Positions 38,889 through 48,078 of a stretch of 64,000 nucleotides of DNA are shown here, piece by piece. Position 1 is the first letter of the stretch; each line of letters begins with the position of its first letter. The notes under the pieces were generated by a model, which saw only the letters and a list, made by a program, of their open reading frames with translations, was not told where the DNA came from and made no database searches. Made by a program: the position numbers and the translations under genes. Source of the DNA: Neobacillus pocheonensis (GTDB lineage Bacteria > Bacillota > Bacilli > Bacillales > Cytobacillaceae); assembly GCA_023702235.1 (NCBI GenBank), contig JAMQCR010000003.1, forward strand, positions 768,501 to 832,500, in the 5' to 3' direction.

Positions 38889-39911
38889 ATGAAGTTATTA
38901 ATTACAGGCGGCGCTGGTTTTATTGGCAGCAACTTTGTCCGCTATATGGTCAATAAATATCCACAATACACGATTGTAAACTTAGATTTATTAACGTATG
39001 CAGGTAATCTTGAAAACCTAAAGGACATTGAAAATGCACCGAACTATACTTTCGTCCGCGGCGATATTGCTGACCGCGAGTTTATCAATGGATTGTTTCA
39101 AGAAGAAAAGTTTGATTATGTGATAAACTTTGCCGCTGAGTCTCACGTAGACCGCAGCATCACCGATCCTGGTATCTTTGTGCAAACCAACATCCAAGGA
39201 ACTCTTGCACTGCTTGATGCAGCGAAAACGATGGGGGTAACCAAATACTTGCAAGTATCGACGGATGAGGTATATGGTACGCTTGGCGAAACTGGTTACT
39301 TTACGGAAGAAACGCCATTAGCAGCCAACAGCCCATATAGTGCAAGCAAAGCAGGTGCAGACCTACTTGTCCGTGCCTATCATGAAACGTTCGGACTTCC
39401 CGTTAATATTACTCGTTGTTCGAATAACTATGGGCCATTTCACTTTCCTGAAAAGCTCATTCCATTAATGATTATTAATACCTTAAGCGATAAGGAATTA
39501 CCAATTTATGGTGATGGACTGAATATTCGTGATTGGCTCCATGTGGAAGACCACTGTCAGGCGATCGATCTTGTCCTCCATCAGGGACGTGTAGGTGAAG
39601 TATACAATGTTGGTGGAAATAATGAACGAACCAATATTGATATCGTAAAAACAATTCTAAAAGCCCTTGGAAAGCCTGAATCATTAATGAAATTTGTAAA
39701 AGACCGTCCAGGACATGACCGCCGTTATGCGATTGATGCAACAAAGTTACGGACAGAGCTTGGCTGGTCACCTAAATATAATTTTGACACTGGCATTGAA
39801 CAAACGATTCAATGGTATTTGAATCATCAGGAATGGTGGAAAAACATTATTTCTGGAGAGTACCAAGAGTATGTAAAAGCCCAATATGGTGATAGATTAG
39901 AGGTAGAGTGA
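38889..39911 (+). CDS. rmlB: dTDP-glucose 4,6-dehydratase
   Basis: Extended SDR enzyme converting dTDP-glucose to the 4-keto-6-deoxy sugar with bound NAD. GGAGFIGSNFVRYM (NAD motif, residues 7-20), NFAAESHVDRSI, the catalytic VSTDEVYGTL and YSASKAGAD with Y-x3-K, and NNYGPFHFPEKLIPL. 340 aa. AGGAGG before the ATG, 12 bp after rmlC. Its stop TGA overlaps the ATG of rmlD by one base. Confidence 0.96.
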   Translation: MKLLITGGAGFIGSNFVRYMVNKYPQYTIVNLDLLTYAGNLENLKDIENAPNYTFVRGDIADREFINGLFQEEKFDYVINFAAESHVDRSITDPGIFVQTNIQGTLALLDAAKTMGVTKYLQVSTDEVYGTLGETGYFTEETPLAANSPYSASKAGADLLVRAYHETFGLPVNITRCSNNYGPFHFPEKLIPLMIINTLSDKELPIYGDGLNIRDWLHVEDHCQAIDLVLHQGRVGEVYNVGGNNERTNIDIVKTILKALGKPESLMKFVKDRPGHDRRYAIDATKLRTELGWSPKYNFDTGIEQTIQWYLNHQEWWKNIISGEYQEYVKAQYGDRLEVE

Positions 39912-40755
39912 TGAAGGTTGTTGTTACAGGTGCGAAAGGTCAATTAGGGCAGGATGTTGTCTTAGAATTGGCCGCCAAAACCATGAAGCCATTGGCGCAG
40001 ACCGAGAACAATTGGATGTAACAAATGAGGCATCAGTCCAGGCATTTATCAGCGATGTAAGACCAGATGTCATTTTACACTGTGCAGCTTATACAAATGT
40101 AGACGGAGCTGAAGAAAATGAAGATGCCGCCTATCAGGTTAATGCTTTAGGAACTGAATATCTTGCGAAAGCCGCCAAACAGGTTGGAGCAAAAATGCTT
40201 TACGTTAGTACGGACTACGTATTTGATGGCACAGCGACGAAGCCCTATGAAGTGGACGAGCCGACCAAACCGCTTGGTGCTTACGGCAGAACGAAATTAG
40301 CAGGTGAAGAACTTTTACAAAAGAATTTAGAGCAGTTCTTTATCGTTCGTACCGCATGGGTGTTTGGTGTTCATGGAAATAACTTTGTAAAAACGATGCT
40401 TCGCCTTGGCAAGGAACGCGGTGAAGTAGGGGTTGTCCATGATCAAGTAGGCTCACCAACCTACACCGTTGATTTAGCGAGATTTATGGTGGAATTAATG
40501 GAAACTCAAGAATACGGAATTTATCATGCGACCAACAGCGGAGTTTGTTCTTGGTATGAGTTTGCTGTGGAAATTTTCAAGCAAGCTGGCTTGAACGTGA
40601 TTGTAAATCCATTAACAACCGAACAATTTCCACGTCCAGCAGCTCGTCCGAAATATTCAGTTTTAAGCAAGAAAAAAATCGAAGAGCAGGGTTTAATGCC
40701 GCTTCGTGACTGGAAAGAAGCGCTTAATGCTTACTTAGAAGAAGCATTAATTTGA
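39911..40755 (+). CDS. rmlD: dTDP-4-dehydrorhamnose reductase (frameshifted)
   Basis: Last step of dTDP-L-rhamnose synthesis. It opens MKVVVTGAKGQLGQDVVLEL and, in the next frame, continues DREQLDVTNEASV, CAAYTNVDGAEE, YVSTDYVFDG, PLGAYGRTKLAGE with the Y-x3-K pair, and RTAWVFG. The break is between 39970 and 39985 (sequence GGCCGCCAAAACC): one base is missing, in an A run or in a GGCC. Corrected length is 281 aa, the family norm. Without correction the first frame would end at 40019-40021. Confidence 0.88.
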
Positions 40756-41259
40756 AATGATAAGTGATAGTTAAAAACGGTTAAGAGAAATTTAAGGTGC
40801 CTCTGTTTAAATATACAGAGGCCATACTTATATTAAGGAAGTAAAAAATAAAAGTGAATTTCGAAGGATTTATTTAAGTTATATTAAAATATGAAACTTT
40901 TCTTCATTCCATACGTCAAATAAGTGGGACATGATTCGACGTAAAACGGGAATCTGAGGTGGTGCTAGTGAAGGAATTTGTCTATTTTGTGAAATATCTC
41001 TGCATCGACAATTTACCTTGCTTTTATTAAAATGCCTATATATAGTATGATTTCTGGCAATCTAGAACAGTAGTAGCTTATTAAAATGGGAAATAGTTAT
41101 AGTAAATGGGTGTTTATTTATAGAATTGTCTATGCTATAATCCATTAGGATAGTTTATAACGAAGATTCATTGATTCATATAAAAATAAAACAAAAAATA
41201 AAAAACCAAAAAAATATCCAGTTATGAAACATTAGGATAGATATCCATGGAGGGGCTGT
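40756..41259. other. 504-bp intergenic region upstream of the first tagO-like gene
   Basis: Contains a perfect GCCTCTGT/ACAGAGGC hairpin at 40800-40823 after rmlD, without a T run, and TGC-TATAAT at 41133-41141, an extended -10 about 118 bp before the next gene. No credible gene longer than 25 codons. Confidence 0.45.
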
Positions 41260-42324
41260 ATGTTTTATCTTACTCTAGTCATCAGTTTTTTTGCGGCAAT
41301 ACTCCTCACCCCGTTAGTTAAAAAACTTGCTTTTAAAATTGGAGCTACAGATAAACCGAACCATCGTAAAGTTCATGTGAAAATAATGCCTAGATTAGGT
41401 GGTTTGGCAATATTTTTAAGTTTTATCATAGGTATCATGATTATTCATCCAGATGGTGAATACCATCTTCCAATCCTCATCGGAGGAATCATCATTATCT
41501 TGACAGGAATGCTAGATGATGTGAAGGAAATTTCACCTAAATTAAAGTTAGCTGGCCAAATAGCTGCAGCAGCCGTTGTTGTTATCTGGGGGAATTTAAA
41601 TGTTGATTTTATTAACCTGCCATTTGGTGGCCGAATTGAGTTTGGATTCCTAAGTATTCCACTTACAATGATTTGGATTATTGGCATCACTAATGCGATT
41701 AATTTGATCGATGGATTAGATGGATTGGCTGGAGGGGTTTCTACAATCGCTCTATTGACAATCGCTGGAATGTCTATTATTCAAGGTAACATTTATGTTT
41801 CTGTTATGGCGTTAATTTTAGCTGCAAGTACAGCAGGCTTCCTTCTTTATAACTTCCATCCAGCCAAGATTTTTATGGGTGACACTGGAGCGTTGTTCTT
41901 AGGGTTTATGATTGGAGTATTATCGCTTTTAGGTTATAAAAACGTAACGTTTATATCACTGATTATCCCTATCATTATTCTTGGGGTACCAATTTCAGAT
42001 ACGTTTTTTGCCATCATTCGCCGCTTAGTGAATAAGCAGCCATTATCGGCACCAGACAAATCACATCTTCATCACTGCTTATTGAGAATTGGGTTTACTC
42101 ACCGACAAACCGTCCTTCTTATTTATGCTATGAGCACAGTGTTCGGTCTTGTTGCGTTCATCTTCTCACAAGCAACTGTTTGGGGTTCGCTGATTGTCAT
42201 TTTAACGCTACTAATCGCGATTGAAATCATTGTTGAAAAAATCGGCTTAATTCGTGAAGATTATAAACCGCTTTTGAAGTTTATGAAGGGTATCAAGCCC
42301 GTTAATATGAAAAACAATAATTAA
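41260..42324 (+). CDS. tagO: MraY/WecA-family undecaprenyl-phosphate GlcNAc-1-phosphate transferase, copy 1 (TagO-like)
   Basis: Integral membrane enzyme that transfers GlcNAc-1-phosphate from UDP-GlcNAc to undecaprenyl phosphate, the first step of wall teichoic acid and other polymers. About ten membrane segments. Family motifs: TDKPNHRKVHVKIMPRLGG, GMLDDVKEISPKLK with the DD pair, GITNAINLIDGLDGLAGG, FHPAKIFMGDTGALFLG and SHLHHCLLRIGFTHRQ with the HH-containing carbohydrate loop. 354 aa. GGAGGGG ribosome binding site. The stop is followed by a terminator, then a second, diverged copy. Confidence 0.85.
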   Translation: MFYLTLVISFFAAILLTPLVKKLAFKIGATDKPNHRKVHVKIMPRLGGLAIFLSFIIGIMIIHPDGEYHLPILIGGIIIILTGMLDDVKEISPKLKLAGQIAAAAVVVIWGNLNVDFINLPFGGRIEFGFLSIPLTMIWIIGITNAINLIDGLDGLAGGVSTIALLTIAGMSIIQGNIYVSVMALILAASTAGFLLYNFHPAKIFMGDTGALFLGFMIGVLSLLGYKNVTFISLIIPIIILGVPISDTFFAIIRRLVNKQPLSAPDKSHLHHCLLRIGFTHRQTVLLIYAMSTVFGLVAFIFSQATVWGSLIVILTLLIAIEIIVEKIGLIREDYKPLLKFMKGIKPVNMKNNN

Positions 42325-42335
42325 TATAATAATAG

Positions 42336-42372
42336 AAAGCCTTAGGAAGTTTTTCTTCCTTTGGCTTTTTTG
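42336..42372 (+). terminator. Terminator after tagO-like copy 1
   Basis: AAAGCCTTAGGAAG/CTTCCTTTGGCTTT stem followed by TTTTTG. Confidence 0.85.
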
Positions 42373-42563
42373 TTTATTTAAAATTTGTTCGAAACCCAAA
42401 GAGGTAATCCCGAAGTTTTTCGTTAAGATTTATCTCTTTTTTTTATTGTTACTTCCTCAGAACTTGTTGTGTAAAAATTTGAAAATAAATTTCCTATTTT
42501 TACTTCCTGTTACTTGTTTTTGTTTCAATTTTAATGGACAAGATACTATCGAGGAGGGGTTTT

Positions 42564-43626
42564 ATGATTTATCTTACCTTGATAGTATGTTTTGCCGTCT
42601 CCATTCTTATTACTCCACTTATGAAAAAATTAGCTTTCTTAATTGGTGCAACGGACCGGCAAATCAACGAAAAGTCCACCAATCCATTATGCCGCGACTT
42701 GGCGGATTAGCCATTTTTATTAGCTTCATCATAGGCTTCTTCCTATTACGGCCTGAAAATCCTTCCTCATTAGCCATTTTGTTAGGAAGCCTGATTATTG
42801 TTATAACAGGTGTTTGCGATGATTTGTTTGAATTGCCTGCAAAACTTAAGCTATTGGGTCAATTAGTCGCTGCAGTAACGGTCGTCTTTTTAGGTGATCT
42901 CCAGGTGGTTTTTATTAATTTACCCTTTGGAGGACAATTGGAATTCGGTTTATTTAGTATTCCCCTCACGATTCTTTGGATTGTCGGAATTACAAACGCG
43001 ATTAATTTAATTGACGGCTTGACGGGCTTGCGGCAGGCGTATCCTCGATTGCACTGATTACCATATCAGGTATGGCAATCATCCAGGGGAATTTTTATGT
43101 GGTTATGGTTGGATCGATTGTTTTAGCGAGCACGCTTGGATTTTTGATCTATAACTTTCATCCCGCCAGTATCTTTATGGGGGATACAGGAGCCATGTTT
43201 TTAGGGTTTATTATTTCCGTTTTATCCTTACTTGGATATAAAAATGTAACCTTTATTTCATTTATCGTTCCAGTGATTATCCTTGGAGTACCGATTTCAG
43301 ATACGATCTTTGCCATTGTTCGAAGAATTATTAACAAGCAGCCTTTGTCAGCACCGGATAAATCCCATCTGCATCACTGTATGCTTCGGCTCGGATTTTC
43401 CCATCGGCAAACGGTTTTGTTGATATATGCAATGGCGACTTTTTTTGGACTAGTAGCGGTCATTTATTCGCAAGCCAGAATCGGCGGTGCTTTTTTCTTA
43501 ATTGGTGTGTTGGTCCTGTTAATGGAACTTATTGCAGAAAAAATTGGATTAATGGGAAAAGACTTCCACCCCTTATTAAAAATCATGCGAATGCTGAAGA
43601 TTAGTACTGTTAAAAACAGATTATAA
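42564..43626 (+). CDS. MraY/WecA-family undecaprenyl-phosphate sugar-phosphate transferase, copy 2 (two frameshifts)
   Basis: Tandem paralogue of the preceding gene with the same motifs: NQRKVHQSIMPRLGG, GVCDDLFELPAKLK, GITNAINLIDGL, FHPASIFMGDTGAMFLG, SHLHHCMLRLGFSHRQ. Two single-base deletions split it: at 42657-42661 (GACCGGCAAATC, expected GACCGGCCAAATC) and at 43016-43019 (GACGGCTTGACGGG, expected GACGGCCTTGACGGG). With both restored the protein is 354 aa, exactly the length of copy 1. ATG 42564 follows GAGGAGGGG; the open frame upstream from 42446 is not coding. It may be the initiating enzyme for the second polymer (inference). Confidence 0.82.
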
Positions 43627-43688
43627 AGAATACGCGTCGATTGATGAGCCTCTTTAGGCGAAGATAGAGAGTATAATTCCTATTTACG

Positions 43689-43719
43689 AAAGGGACTCAA
43701 ACCGATGAGCCCCTTTTTT
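43689..43719. terminator. Terminator between tagO-like copy 2 and yvyE
   Basis: AAAGGG-CTC/GAG-CCCTTT hairpin followed by TTTTTT, located between convergent genes. Confidence 0.7.
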
Positions 43720-43721
43720 AA

Positions 43722-44359
43722 TTATCTTTTATAATCTTCTTCAAGGAACACGGTTTCACCCTTTAACAAGGTGCATTGGCCATTTGTTTGGTCAACCATC
43801 CAATCCATATATGCTTGAACCCTGTCCACATCTACAAAGGTTTCAATCTCAACCAGATCCAAATAGTGAATATCCCTAATTTTGTATTCAGAGGATCGAA
43901 GTTCTCTTTCAATCTTGCCGAGAAGTGTATAATCAATCTTGACGTTAATAATTTGCACAGGTTTTCTTTCGACGACACCTACCACATCGAGACCTTCTGA
44001 GGTTGATTTCCCATAGGCACGAATCAGCCCGCCTGCACCTAATTTAATGCCGCCAAAGTAGCGTGTAATCACAACAACGGTATCCTTCAGGTTCCTTTTT
44101 TTAACACCTCAAGGATCGGAACTCCAGCCGTTCCACTCGGTTCTCCATCATCATTCGCTTTTTGGATTTGATCATGTTCTCCTATAAGGTAGGCAGAACA
44201 ATTATGGCTGGCATTCCAATGCTTTTTCTTAATCGTTTGAATAAATTCCTGTGCCTCATTTTCTGTTTCTGCTCGCTTGATATGAGCAATAAAACGAGAT
44301 TTCTGGATTGTAATTTCATGCTCTCCGTAATCTTTTACGGTATAGTAACGCTGTTTCAT
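43722..44359 (-). CDS. yvyE: YvyE/IMPACT (YigZ) family protein (frameshifted)
   Basis: Member of the UPF0029/IMPACT family. N-terminal half: MKQRYYTVKDYGEHEITIQKSRF, NASHNCSAYLIGEHDQIQKANDDGEPSGTAGVPILEVL; C-terminal half after the break: VITRYFGGIKLGAGGLIRAYG. The two halves lie in different frames; an A run near 44098-44104 needs eight A instead of seven to give LKKRNLKDTVVVITRYF. Corrected length is 212 aa, as in Bacillus YvyE. I start at 44359 behind AGGAGGGTG. It sits next to degS, the same neighbourhood as in B. subtilis. The molecular role is uncertain; eukaryotic IMPACT binds the translation regulator GCN1. Confidence 0.85.
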
Positions 44360-44679
44360 CGTTCGCACCCTCCTGCCGAAGTAGAATCTCATTTACATGT
44401 CATTTGTCATTTTCTAAAATATTGATGTAATATAACTTTAATATCGTAGTAAAATTCGCATGTTATAATAAAACATATTTGTGTAGTGTAAAATGCTATT
44501 TTTAGTGATGTTAAATAGTAAATAAGGTAGAGGATTGGTATTTCTATTATACTACTTTTTACTGAATTTTGAGAGATTAGCCTAATTTTAGCTCACAGAT
44601 TAGTATAGTATAATAAATTAAGTTAAAATATGTAAAAAGACCTGAAGGGCAATTGGTCCCTAGAGGAGTTTGAATTTAC
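44360..44679. other. Divergent promoter region between yvyE and degS
   Basis: About 320 bp, AT-rich, with several TATAAT-like words (for example 44464 and 44609) but no clear -35 partners. degS has CCTAGAGGAG before its start. Confidence 0.4.
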
Positions 44680-45822
44680 ATGAAAATTAAAAATGTTAAT
44701 GTGAAATCGATTGATGAAATACGTGAAGAAATGCTGGAAACTGTTACCTGCAGTAAAAATGATATTTTTCGGATTGGCGAGAACTGCCGACAGGACTACG
44801 AAAAAATAACCAATGAATTATTATATGTGAAGCAGATGGCTAGTAAAATCATGGCAGAAGGAGACGTACTTGTAGGTCAAGTTCAGCAAGCCAGAATTCA
44901 GCTGTCTGAAGTTAGTATGAATTTTAAACAATATTCTGAGGCAGAGGTCCGAGAGGCGTATGAAAAAGCGCATCAGCTTCAAATGGATCTCTCCATTAAC
45001 AGACAGTTTGAGGAACAGCTTCGGGATAAAAGAGAGGACCTCGAGCATAGGCTGTTGAGTTTAGATGAAACGATTGACCGTGCCGAGCATCTGATTTCGC
45101 AAATCTCGGTAGTCATGAATTATTTAATGAGTGATTTAAAACAAATGGGTGCCGTTTTAAAAGATGCTAAAGCCAAGCAGGATTTTGGCTTGAAAATCAT
45201 CGAAGCCCAGGAAGAAGAGAGAAAACGCCTTTCCCGTGAGATTCACGATGGTCCAGCACAAATGCTTGCCAACGTCATCATGCGGTCCGATCTAATCGAG
45301 CGTGTTTATCGGGAGAAAGGAGTAGAAGAGGCGTTTACTGAAGTGCACAGCTTCAAAAAAATGGTGCGTTCTGCTCTCTACGAAGTCCGAAGAATTATTT
45401 ACGACTTACGACCTATGGCCTTGGATGATTTAGGTCTCGTTCCTACCCTCAGAAAATATTTACAAACAATCGAAGAATATCATAACCACTCTAAGATTGA
45501 TTTTGTGCATATTGGGGTGGAACGCAGGCTGCCGGCAAAATATGAGGTGGCACTGTTTCGAATGATTCAAGAATCGGTCCAAAATGCGCTTAAGCATGCC
45601 AACGCCTGCGGGATTAATGTAAGGCTGGAGATGACTTCGTCAGCCATCACCGTATTAATCAAAGATAATGGAGTGGGCTTTAATACACAGGATAAAAAAC
45701 CTAAGTCCTTTGGTATTATCGGTATGAAAGAACGGGTAGATTTGCTGGATGGCGAAATTACCATTGACTCAAAAATTGGCAAGGGAACCGCTGTAGGTAT
45801 TCGTGTTCCATTAATCGACTAA
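44680..45822 (+). CDS. degS: Sensor histidine kinase DegS
   Basis: Cytoplasmic two-component kinase that phosphorylates DegU to control exoenzymes, competence and motility. It has an N-terminal DegS sensor domain (PF05384) with long coiled coil (residues ~20-175), then HisKA_3 with the phosphorylated His in EERKRLSREIHDGPAQML (about residue 190), a DLRPM segment, and the ATP-binding NALKHA (N box), DNGVGF and GIIGMKERV (G box). 380 aa; no membrane segment. 75 bp upstream of degU, cotranscribed. Confidence 0.96.
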   Translation: MKIKNVNVKSIDEIREEMLETVTCSKNDIFRIGENCRQDYEKITNELLYVKQMASKIMAEGDVLVGQVQQARIQLSEVSMNFKQYSEAEVREAYEKAHQLQMDLSINRQFEEQLRDKREDLEHRLLSLDETIDRAEHLISQISVVMNYLMSDLKQMGAVLKDAKAKQDFGLKIIEAQEEERKRLSREIHDGPAQMLANVIMRSDLIERVYREKGVEEAFTEVHSFKKMVRSALYEVRRIIYDLRPMALDDLGLVPTLRKYLQTIEEYHNHSKIDFVHIGVERRLPAKYEVALFRMIQESVQNALKHANACGINVRLEMTSSAITVLIKDNGVGFNTQDKKPKSFGIIGMKERVDLLDGEITIDSKIGKGTAVGIRVPLID

Positions 45823-45897
45823 CCAACTTGTCGAATCTACTTATGATGAAGAAAAAAATCTGAAATCGAATTTAGAAGGATTAAGGGGGCGAAGGAA

Positions 45898-46581
45898 ATG
45901 AATACGAAGATTGCTATTATTGATGATCATCAACTATTCAGAGAAGGGGTTAAACGAATCCTTGAGTTTGAAAAATCATTCCAAGTGGTTGCTGAAGGTG
46001 ATGATGGAAGTGAAGCAGTAAACATTGTGAAATCTTACCATCCTGATGTAGTCATTATGGATATTAATATGCCTGAAATGAATGGCGTAGAGGCGACACG
46101 TGAGCTGGCTGAAAAATACCCGGATACAAAGGTTATCATTTTATCGATTCACGATGATGAAAATTATGTTACCCATGCATTGCAGACCGGTGCAAGTGGC
46201 TATTTATTAAAGGAAATGGACGCAGACGCCTTGATTGATGCCGTCAAAGTTGTTGTCGATGGCGGCTCTTACCTGCATCCAAAGGTTACCCATAATTTAG
46301 TAAATGAATATCGAAGACTAACAGCGGGACGAACTCGTGGAGGCACCTATGTACCAACCGTCGAAATCCGTCGTCCATTGCATTTGCTAACGCGTCGTGA
46401 ATGCGAAGTACTGCAAATGCTAGCAGATGGAAAAAGTAACCGTGGGATTGGCGAAGCCTTATTTATTAGTGAAAAAACCGTCAAGAACCATGTCAGCAAT
46501 ATTTTGCAAAAAATGAACGTAAATGACCGTACCCAAGCAGTAGTCGTTGCGATCAAGAATGGCTGGGTCGAAGTGCGATAG
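45898..46581 (+). CDS. degU: Response regulator DegU
   Basis: NarL/FixJ-type regulator. The receiver domain has acidic pair DD at residues 9-10, the phospho-acceptor in VIMDINMPEMNG (about residue 56) and Lys in LLKEMD. The C-terminal LuxR-type HTH reads LTRRECEVLQMLADGKSNRGIGEALFISEKTVKNHVSNILQKM. 227 aa, two residues shorter than in B. subtilis. AAGGGGGCGAAGG ribosome binding site. A TGTCGAA word (Spo0A-box core) lies at 45829-45835 in the degS-degU gap. A terminator follows the gene. Confidence 0.97.
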   Translation: MNTKIAIIDDHQLFREGVKRILEFEKSFQVVAEGDDGSEAVNIVKSYHPDVVIMDINMPEMNGVEATRELAEKYPDTKVIILSIHDDENYVTHALQTGASGYLLKEMDADALIDAVKVVVDGGSYLHPKVTHNLVNEYRRLTAGRTRGGTYVPTVEIRRPLHLLTRRECEVLQMLADGKSNRGIGEALFISEKTVKNHVSNILQKMNVNDRTQAVVVAIKNGWVEVR

Positions 46582-46594
46582 ATTAATAGAAATG

Positions 46595-46630
46595 GGAAAA
46601 GGCATGCCTAGTGGTGTGCTCTTTTCTTTT
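46595..46630 (+). terminator. Terminator after degU
   Basis: GAAAAG-GCATGC stem with GTGTGC-TCTTTTC, then TTTT. Confidence 0.65.
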
Positions 46631-46713
46631 AGATAATGCAATTTCTCTATTATTCATATAAAATAAGTATCGAACATATAGTAGAGAAAAAAGGTAAGGA
46701 TGGTCATACTCCT

Positions 46714-47553
46714 ATGAAAACGGCTGTTGTCACGGATAGTACCGCGTACATCCCGAAGGAATTGCGAGAAAAAATGAATATACATATGGTTCCGTTAAAT
46801 GTAATCTTTGGAAATGAGGCCTATCAGGAAGAAATTGATATCAACGCAAGTGAATTCTATCAAGAGGTTAAAAATAAAGATTTTCCAAAGACATCACAGC
46901 CGCCGGTTGGTCAATTTGCCCAGTTGTTTGAGCGTTTATCCAAGGACTATGATGCCGTCATTAGTATCCATCTTTCGAGTGGAATCAGCGGCACCTACCA
47001 AGGTGCAGTTACCGCTGGGGGGATGGTCGAAGGGATCAAGGTCTTTCCGTTCGATTCCGAAATCAGCTGTATGGTACAAGGTTTTTATGCTCTTGAAGCT
47101 GCAGACCGGGCTTTAAAAGGCGAGAGACCCGAGGTGATTATGGCACGTTTGGAGGAGCTTAAGAAATCTGCTCGTGCCTATTTCATGGTCGATGATTTGT
47201 CGCATCTACAGCGTGGCGGCCGCCTATCAAGTGCCCAGGCATTCATCGGGGGTCTTCTCCAGGTCAAGCCACTTCTTTATTTTGAAAATAAGGCAATTGT
47301 TCCTTTTGAAAAAATCCGCACTCGCAAGAAAGCGATGAGGCGCATGGTGGACCTGCTCGAGGAAGACGTCATGAGCGGTGCACATTATCAAGCGGTGATT
47401 ATTCACGCCAATCGCGAAGAAGAAGCAATCGCGTGGCAGAATGAGCTCGCAGCAATCTATCCAAACGTCGAATTCTCCATTAGTTATTTCGGCGCCGTCA
47501 TCGGCACGCATCTAGGAGAGGGTGCCATGGGACTTGGGTGGATGAAGAAATAG
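46714..47553 (+). CDS. DegV family fatty-acid-binding protein (YviA-like)
   Basis: DegV/FakB fold, binds a fatty acid for the FakA kinase. AVVTDSTAYIPKELRE at the N-terminus, VPLNVIFGNEAYQEEID, SQPPVGQFAQLFE, ISIHLSSGISGTYQGA, VDDLSHLQRGGRLSSAQAF and KPLLYFENKAIVPFEKIRTRKKA are all family blocks. 279 aa from ATG 46714, which has AAGGTAAGGATGG upstream; the frame is open for 26 more codons without a start signal. The position after degSU matches yviA in B. subtilis. Confidence 0.92.
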   Translation: MKTAVVTDSTAYIPKELREKMNIHMVPLNVIFGNEAYQEEIDINASEFYQEVKNKDFPKTSQPPVGQFAQLFERLSKDYDAVISIHLSSGISGTYQGAVTAGGMVEGIKVFPFDSEISCMVQGFYALEAADRALKGERPEVIMARLEELKKSARAYFMVDDLSHLQRGGRLSSAQAFIGGLLQVKPLLYFENKAIVPFEKIRTRKKAMRRMVDLLEEDVMSGAHYQAVIIHANREEEAIAWQNELAAIYPNVEFSISYFGAVIGTHLGEGAMGLGWMKK

Positions 47554-48078
47554 AAGATGCCATTCCGAATATAGAGGTCGGGGTGGTTTTTTTATCGTTG
47601 CTCTAAATTCCGGACAAGAGTTAACTTCTAAGGAGTTTTGGGGAATTAAAGGGAATTCACGCGGGAAAAAGAGGCTGGCGTGCGGAAATCCGGTCAAAAC
47701 TCGCGGAATAACAAATCCTAAACTTAAACAGTCAAAAAACATTCATAAAATGTTCAAAAATCCTGCAGGAATTTTATAAGAAAATGTAGAAATTTGTAAA
47801 AAAACGTTTAGGAGTGATGTATCATTGAATTTGTAAAGAACTAACACCACCAATGAAGCTGCTTCAAACCATCCTAAGCATGCAGATATTGTAAAAGATC
47901 TTGCTAAAAGAAGGGCTGGATATCGAGGAGAACTCATTTTGAATCTTATTTAAAAGAATTTCCTCAAATGTCCACCTGCCATCTTCAGACATCTCCCAAA
48001 AAATTCTCCAATCACTTACCTTACAAATAACAGGCACAACAAAAAATCGTGTGTACCATATGGAAAGAAGGTGTCCCA
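47554..48078. other. 525-bp region between degV-like gene and comFA
   Basis: Starts with a terminator (47559-47588: CCATTCCGA paired with TCGGGGTGG, then T7). The stretch 47605-47712 is more GC-rich than its surroundings and contains repeat-like pieces (GGACAAGAGTTAACTTC, CGCGGGAAAAAGAGG), possibly a dispersed extragenic element. No clear ComK double box (AAAA-N5-TTTT) could be identified before comFA. Confidence 0.4.

Noticed and set aside
42446..42563. N-terminal extension of tagO-like copy 2
   Set aside because: The frame upstream of 42564 differs from the real gene and has no start signal; the open frame arises from the 42657 deletion.
47720..48048. ComK box pair upstream of comFA
   Set aside because: AT-rich tracts exist but no clear AAAA-N5-TTTT pair with correct spacing could be placed.
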